DNA from: Alphaproteobacteria bacterium | GTDB taxonomy: Bacteria > Pseudomonadota > Alphaproteobacteria > Rhodobacterales > Rhodobacteraceae | Direction of reading: 5' to 3' | DNA: 6,894 bases | Assembly: GCA_024279075.1 (NCBI GenBank) | Contig: JAJRRX010000136.1 | Location: 1-6,894, forward strand | Shown: positions 5,639 through 6,894 of the stretch, one piece after another | How the letters are laid out: every line of letters begins with the position of its first letter | How positions within the stretch are numbered: the stretch's first letter is position 1 | Program-made: the position numbers and the translations under genes | Notes under the pieces: generated by a model | Told to the model about the DNA's origin: nothing | Database searches by the model: none | Seen by the model: the letters and a program-made list of their open reading frames with translations, nothing else

Positions 5639-5835
5639 GCGTTAAATCGCTTAGTTAGTGGTTGCATAATTACGATTGTAAATATTATCTTGTAAAATGG
5701 TGAAAATATGCTGTTTTATTGCACTTGTACTGTTGCTTAGCTGTTAAATTTGTCACAATATTAACCAATTGGATAACTATGCTTGTGAAGTATTTGTGAG
5801 GTCAATAGGCCCGCTAGCTTCGCTGGAAGGACAGA
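5639..5835 (+). promoter_or_regulatory. AT-rich intergenic and leader region before the cold-shock gene
   Basis: These 197 bases are clearly AT-richer than the flanking genes and hold no gene I can support. The best promoter is TTGTCA (5750-5755), a 16-base spacer, and GATAAC (5772-5777), giving a transcript start near 5784 and a leader of about 50 bases. TTGTGA occurs at 5783-5788 and again at 5794-5799, 11 bases apart, with an inverted copy TCACAA at 5753-5758. A short hairpin CTAGC-TTC-GCTGG (5814-5826, one G-U pair) ends at the ribosome site GGAAGGA (5825-5831). Leaders with structure next to the ribosome site are common in cold-shock genes; a regulatory role here is inference. Confidence 0.4.
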
Positions 5836-6342
5836 ATGAAAAAAGGCCAAGTTAAATGGTTTGATGCCGCCAAGGGCTACGGATTCCTTGTCGCAGATGA
5901 CGATCAGGGTGATATCCTGTTACATGCAAATGTGTTGCGTAATTTTGGGCGAGGTTCCATTGCTGAAGGGGCCGAGGTTTCTTTTAGTGTGCAACAAACC
6001 GAACGCGGGCGGCAAGCTTCAGAGATTTTTGAAATTATTGCCCCTGTGGAGACAAGCGCGTTTGAAGAAACCGACGAGCCGCAGATCGAGCTGCCGGTGG
6101 TTGAGGGTGTGCCTTTAGAGCCCGCACGCATCAAGTGGTTTGATAAAACCAAAGGCTTTGGGTTTGCCAATACTTATGGCAGTGGCGACGATATATTTTT
6201 GCATCTTGAAGTGATGCGGCAGTATGGGTTCTCTGATCTTTCCCCTGGAGAAGCGATTTCAGTGCAGGTTATTGATGGTCCACGTGGCCGGATGGCAGGC
6301 GCGATCTATTCTTGGGATAAGCCTTTGGAAGCAAAGGGTTAA
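5836..6342 (+). CDS. Protein with two cold-shock domains (CspA-like, tandem CSD)
   Basis: This 168-residue protein has two OB-fold cold-shock domains joined by an acidic linker. Domain 1 (about 3-68) has VKWFDAAKGYGFLVADD, with RNP1-like KGYGFLVA (13-20) and RNP2-like DILLHANVL (26-34). Domain 2 (about 96-160) has IKWFDKTKGFGFANTY, with RNP1-like KGFGFAN (106-112) and RNP2-like DIFLHLEVM (119-127). The linker (69-95) is rich in Glu, Asp and Pro. Such proteins bind single-stranded RNA or DNA; tandem-domain versions are known in alphaproteobacteria. Single-domain CspA is about 70 residues, so this is a duplication. The two domains have diverged strongly from each other, including at RNP2. Ribosome site GGAAGGA precedes the ATG by 4 bases. 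The next gene begins 3 bases after the stop, so the two are probably co-transcribed. Confidence 0.93.
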   Translation: MKKGQVKWFDAAKGYGFLVADDDQGDILLHANVLRNFGRGSIAEGAEVSFSVQQTERGRQASEIFEIIAPVETSAFEETDEPQIELPVVEGVPLEPARIKWFDKTKGFGFANTYGSGDDIFLHLEVMRQYGFSDLSPGEAISVQVIDGPRGRMAGAIYSWDKPLEAKG

Positions 6343-6345
6343 ACC

Positions 6346-6816
6346 GTGTTCTTGCGCAGTATTTTAGCGACAGCAGTTATTTTGGCGGCCACGGGGGCTA
6401 ATGCAAGTGCCTGCGGTGAAAACACCATCGAGTTGCGCCAAAATGGGGTGCAAGCGCAATTTAGCATTGAACTTGCCATGACGGCCTCTGAACAGGCCCA
6501 AGGGCTTATGTTTCGCGAATCTATGCCACAGTTTAATGGCATGTTGTTTATCAATGAGCGCCCGCGTCGGGTGTCCTTTTGGATGAAAAACACGCTCATT
6601 TCGTTAGATATACTATTTATTGATGAAAATGGCGTGGTGCAAAACTTAAAACATAGCGCGACCCCGCTGGATACCACATCAATACCCGGTGGTGATAACA
6701 TTCAGTATGTGCTGGAAATCAACGGCGGTTTGGCCAACTTGTTGGGCCTCTCTGAGGGGGCCGAGGTGCGCTATATCGGCTTTGACCAAGAAAATGCAAT
6801 TTGGCCCTGCGAATAG
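6346..6816 (+). CDS. Secreted DUF192 family protein
   Basis: The 156-residue product starts with GTG at 6346; AAAGGG (6333-6338) lies 7 bases upstream and no other start gives a complete signal peptide. Residues 1-22 form a Sec signal peptide: an Arg at position 4, a hydrophobic core and Ala-Ser-Ala before Cys23. The Cys at +1 hints at a lipoprotein, but position -3 is Ala rather than Leu, so signal peptidase I is more likely. The rest matches DUF192, with AQGLMFRESMP (51-61), GMLFIN (65-70), FWMKNTLISLDILFID (78-93), LDTTSIPGG (108-116), YVLEINGG (121-128) and GLSEGAEV (134-141). The WMKNT-LDI core is the family signature. No biochemical function is established for it. The mature part has two cysteines, Cys23 and Cys154, near its two ends. 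The protein is expected in the periplasm and sits 3 bases behind the cold-shock gene. Confidence 0.9.
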   Translation: MFLRSILATAVILAATGANASACGENTIELRQNGVQAQFSIELAMTASEQAQGLMFRESMPQFNGMLFINERPRRVSFWMKNTLISLDILFIDENGVVQNLKHSATPLDTTSIPGGDNIQYVLEINGGLANLLGLSEGAEVRYIGFDQENAIWPCE

Positions 6817-6831
6817 CCATTTTTCGCTTTT
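6809..6831 (+). terminator. Possible weak intrinsic terminator after the DUF192 gene
   Basis: A perfect 5-base stem, GCGAA (6809-6813) with TTCGC (6823-6827), has a 9-base loop and is followed by TTTT (6828-6831). It spans the DUF192 stop codon. The stem is short and the T run is only four bases, so termination efficiency is doubtful. Confidence 0.3.
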
Positions 6832-6868
6832 CATTCCCCGCGTTACCGTCTATCTGATGGCCCAAGGT

Positions 6869-6894
6869 CGGGGCGTGGCGCAGCCTGGTAGCGC
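6869..6894 (+). tRNA. tRNA-Pro, 5' end only (cut by the window edge)
   Basis: The last 26 bases match the 5' end of bacterial tRNA-Pro: a 7-base acceptor strand CGGGGCG starting with the C1 typical of tRNA-Pro, T8-G9, then the D arm GCGC-AGCCTGGTA-GCGC. From base 8 on it is identical to E. coli proK as I remember it. The anticodon lies beyond the window, so the isoacceptor is unknown. A weak -10 (TATCTG, 6851-6856) lies 12 bases upstream. Confidence 0.85.

Noticed and set aside
5624..5641. Stem CGCCT/AGGCG as the pdxH terminator
   Set aside because: It has only five pairs, an 8-base loop and no following T run. It may be chance around the stop codon.
5642..5764. CtrA sites (TTAA-N7-TTAA) in the AT-rich region before the cold-shock gene
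   Set aside because: TTAA occurs at several places, but no two copies have the required 7-base spacing.

Overview
The window looks like chromosomal DNA from an alphaproteobacterium, most probably Rhodobacterales (Roseobacter/Rhodobacter group). This is judged from the style of the proteins, chiefly the PdxH, FabI, MazG and double cold-shock-domain proteins and the DUF192 partner gene, and from an IscR-like iron box in front of an iron transporter gene. No database search was possible. I see no insertion sequence, integrase, phage gene, CRISPR array or rRNA gene.

Minus strand, right to left: five genes run from 4900 down to 452 with essentially no gaps. They are fabI (enoyl-ACP reductase), gpt (xanthine phosphoribosyltransferase), a cystathionine-gamma-synthase-family PLP enzyme, a soluble bacterial cytochrome P450 and mazG (NTP pyrophosphohydrolase). 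Three junctions are 4-base ATGA overlaps and one is a direct TAA-ATG abutment, so this is very probably one translationally coupled operon. Seventy bases after mazG, on the same strand, lies the 5' part (127 codons) of an Fe(3+) ABC-transporter periplasmic binding protein, which runs off the left edge. Its promoter region holds two adjacent palindromes that closely resemble type 1 IscR sites; one overlaps the mazG stop codon.

Plus strand, left to right: pdxH (pyridoxamine/pyridoxine 5'-phosphate oxidase) diverges from fabI across about 126 bases. After a 197-base AT-rich intergenic region comes a two-gene unit, a protein with two cold-shock domains followed 3 bases later by a secreted DUF192 protein with a GTG start. 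The window ends inside the 5' end of a tRNA-Pro gene.

How the genes may work together: PdxH makes PLP, the cofactor of the cystathionine-gamma-synthase-like enzyme in the divergent operon. Gpt and MazG both act on the nucleotide pool, and FabI is core lipid synthesis. The P450 and the PLP enzyme have no assignable substrate, and no ferredoxin or ferredoxin reductase is encoded here. Most of the window is ordinary housekeeping sequence. The items most worth a second look are the paired iron boxes, the mixed five-gene operon, the P450 with Ala at the usual I-helix Thr position, and the atypical active-site loops of the PLP enzyme.
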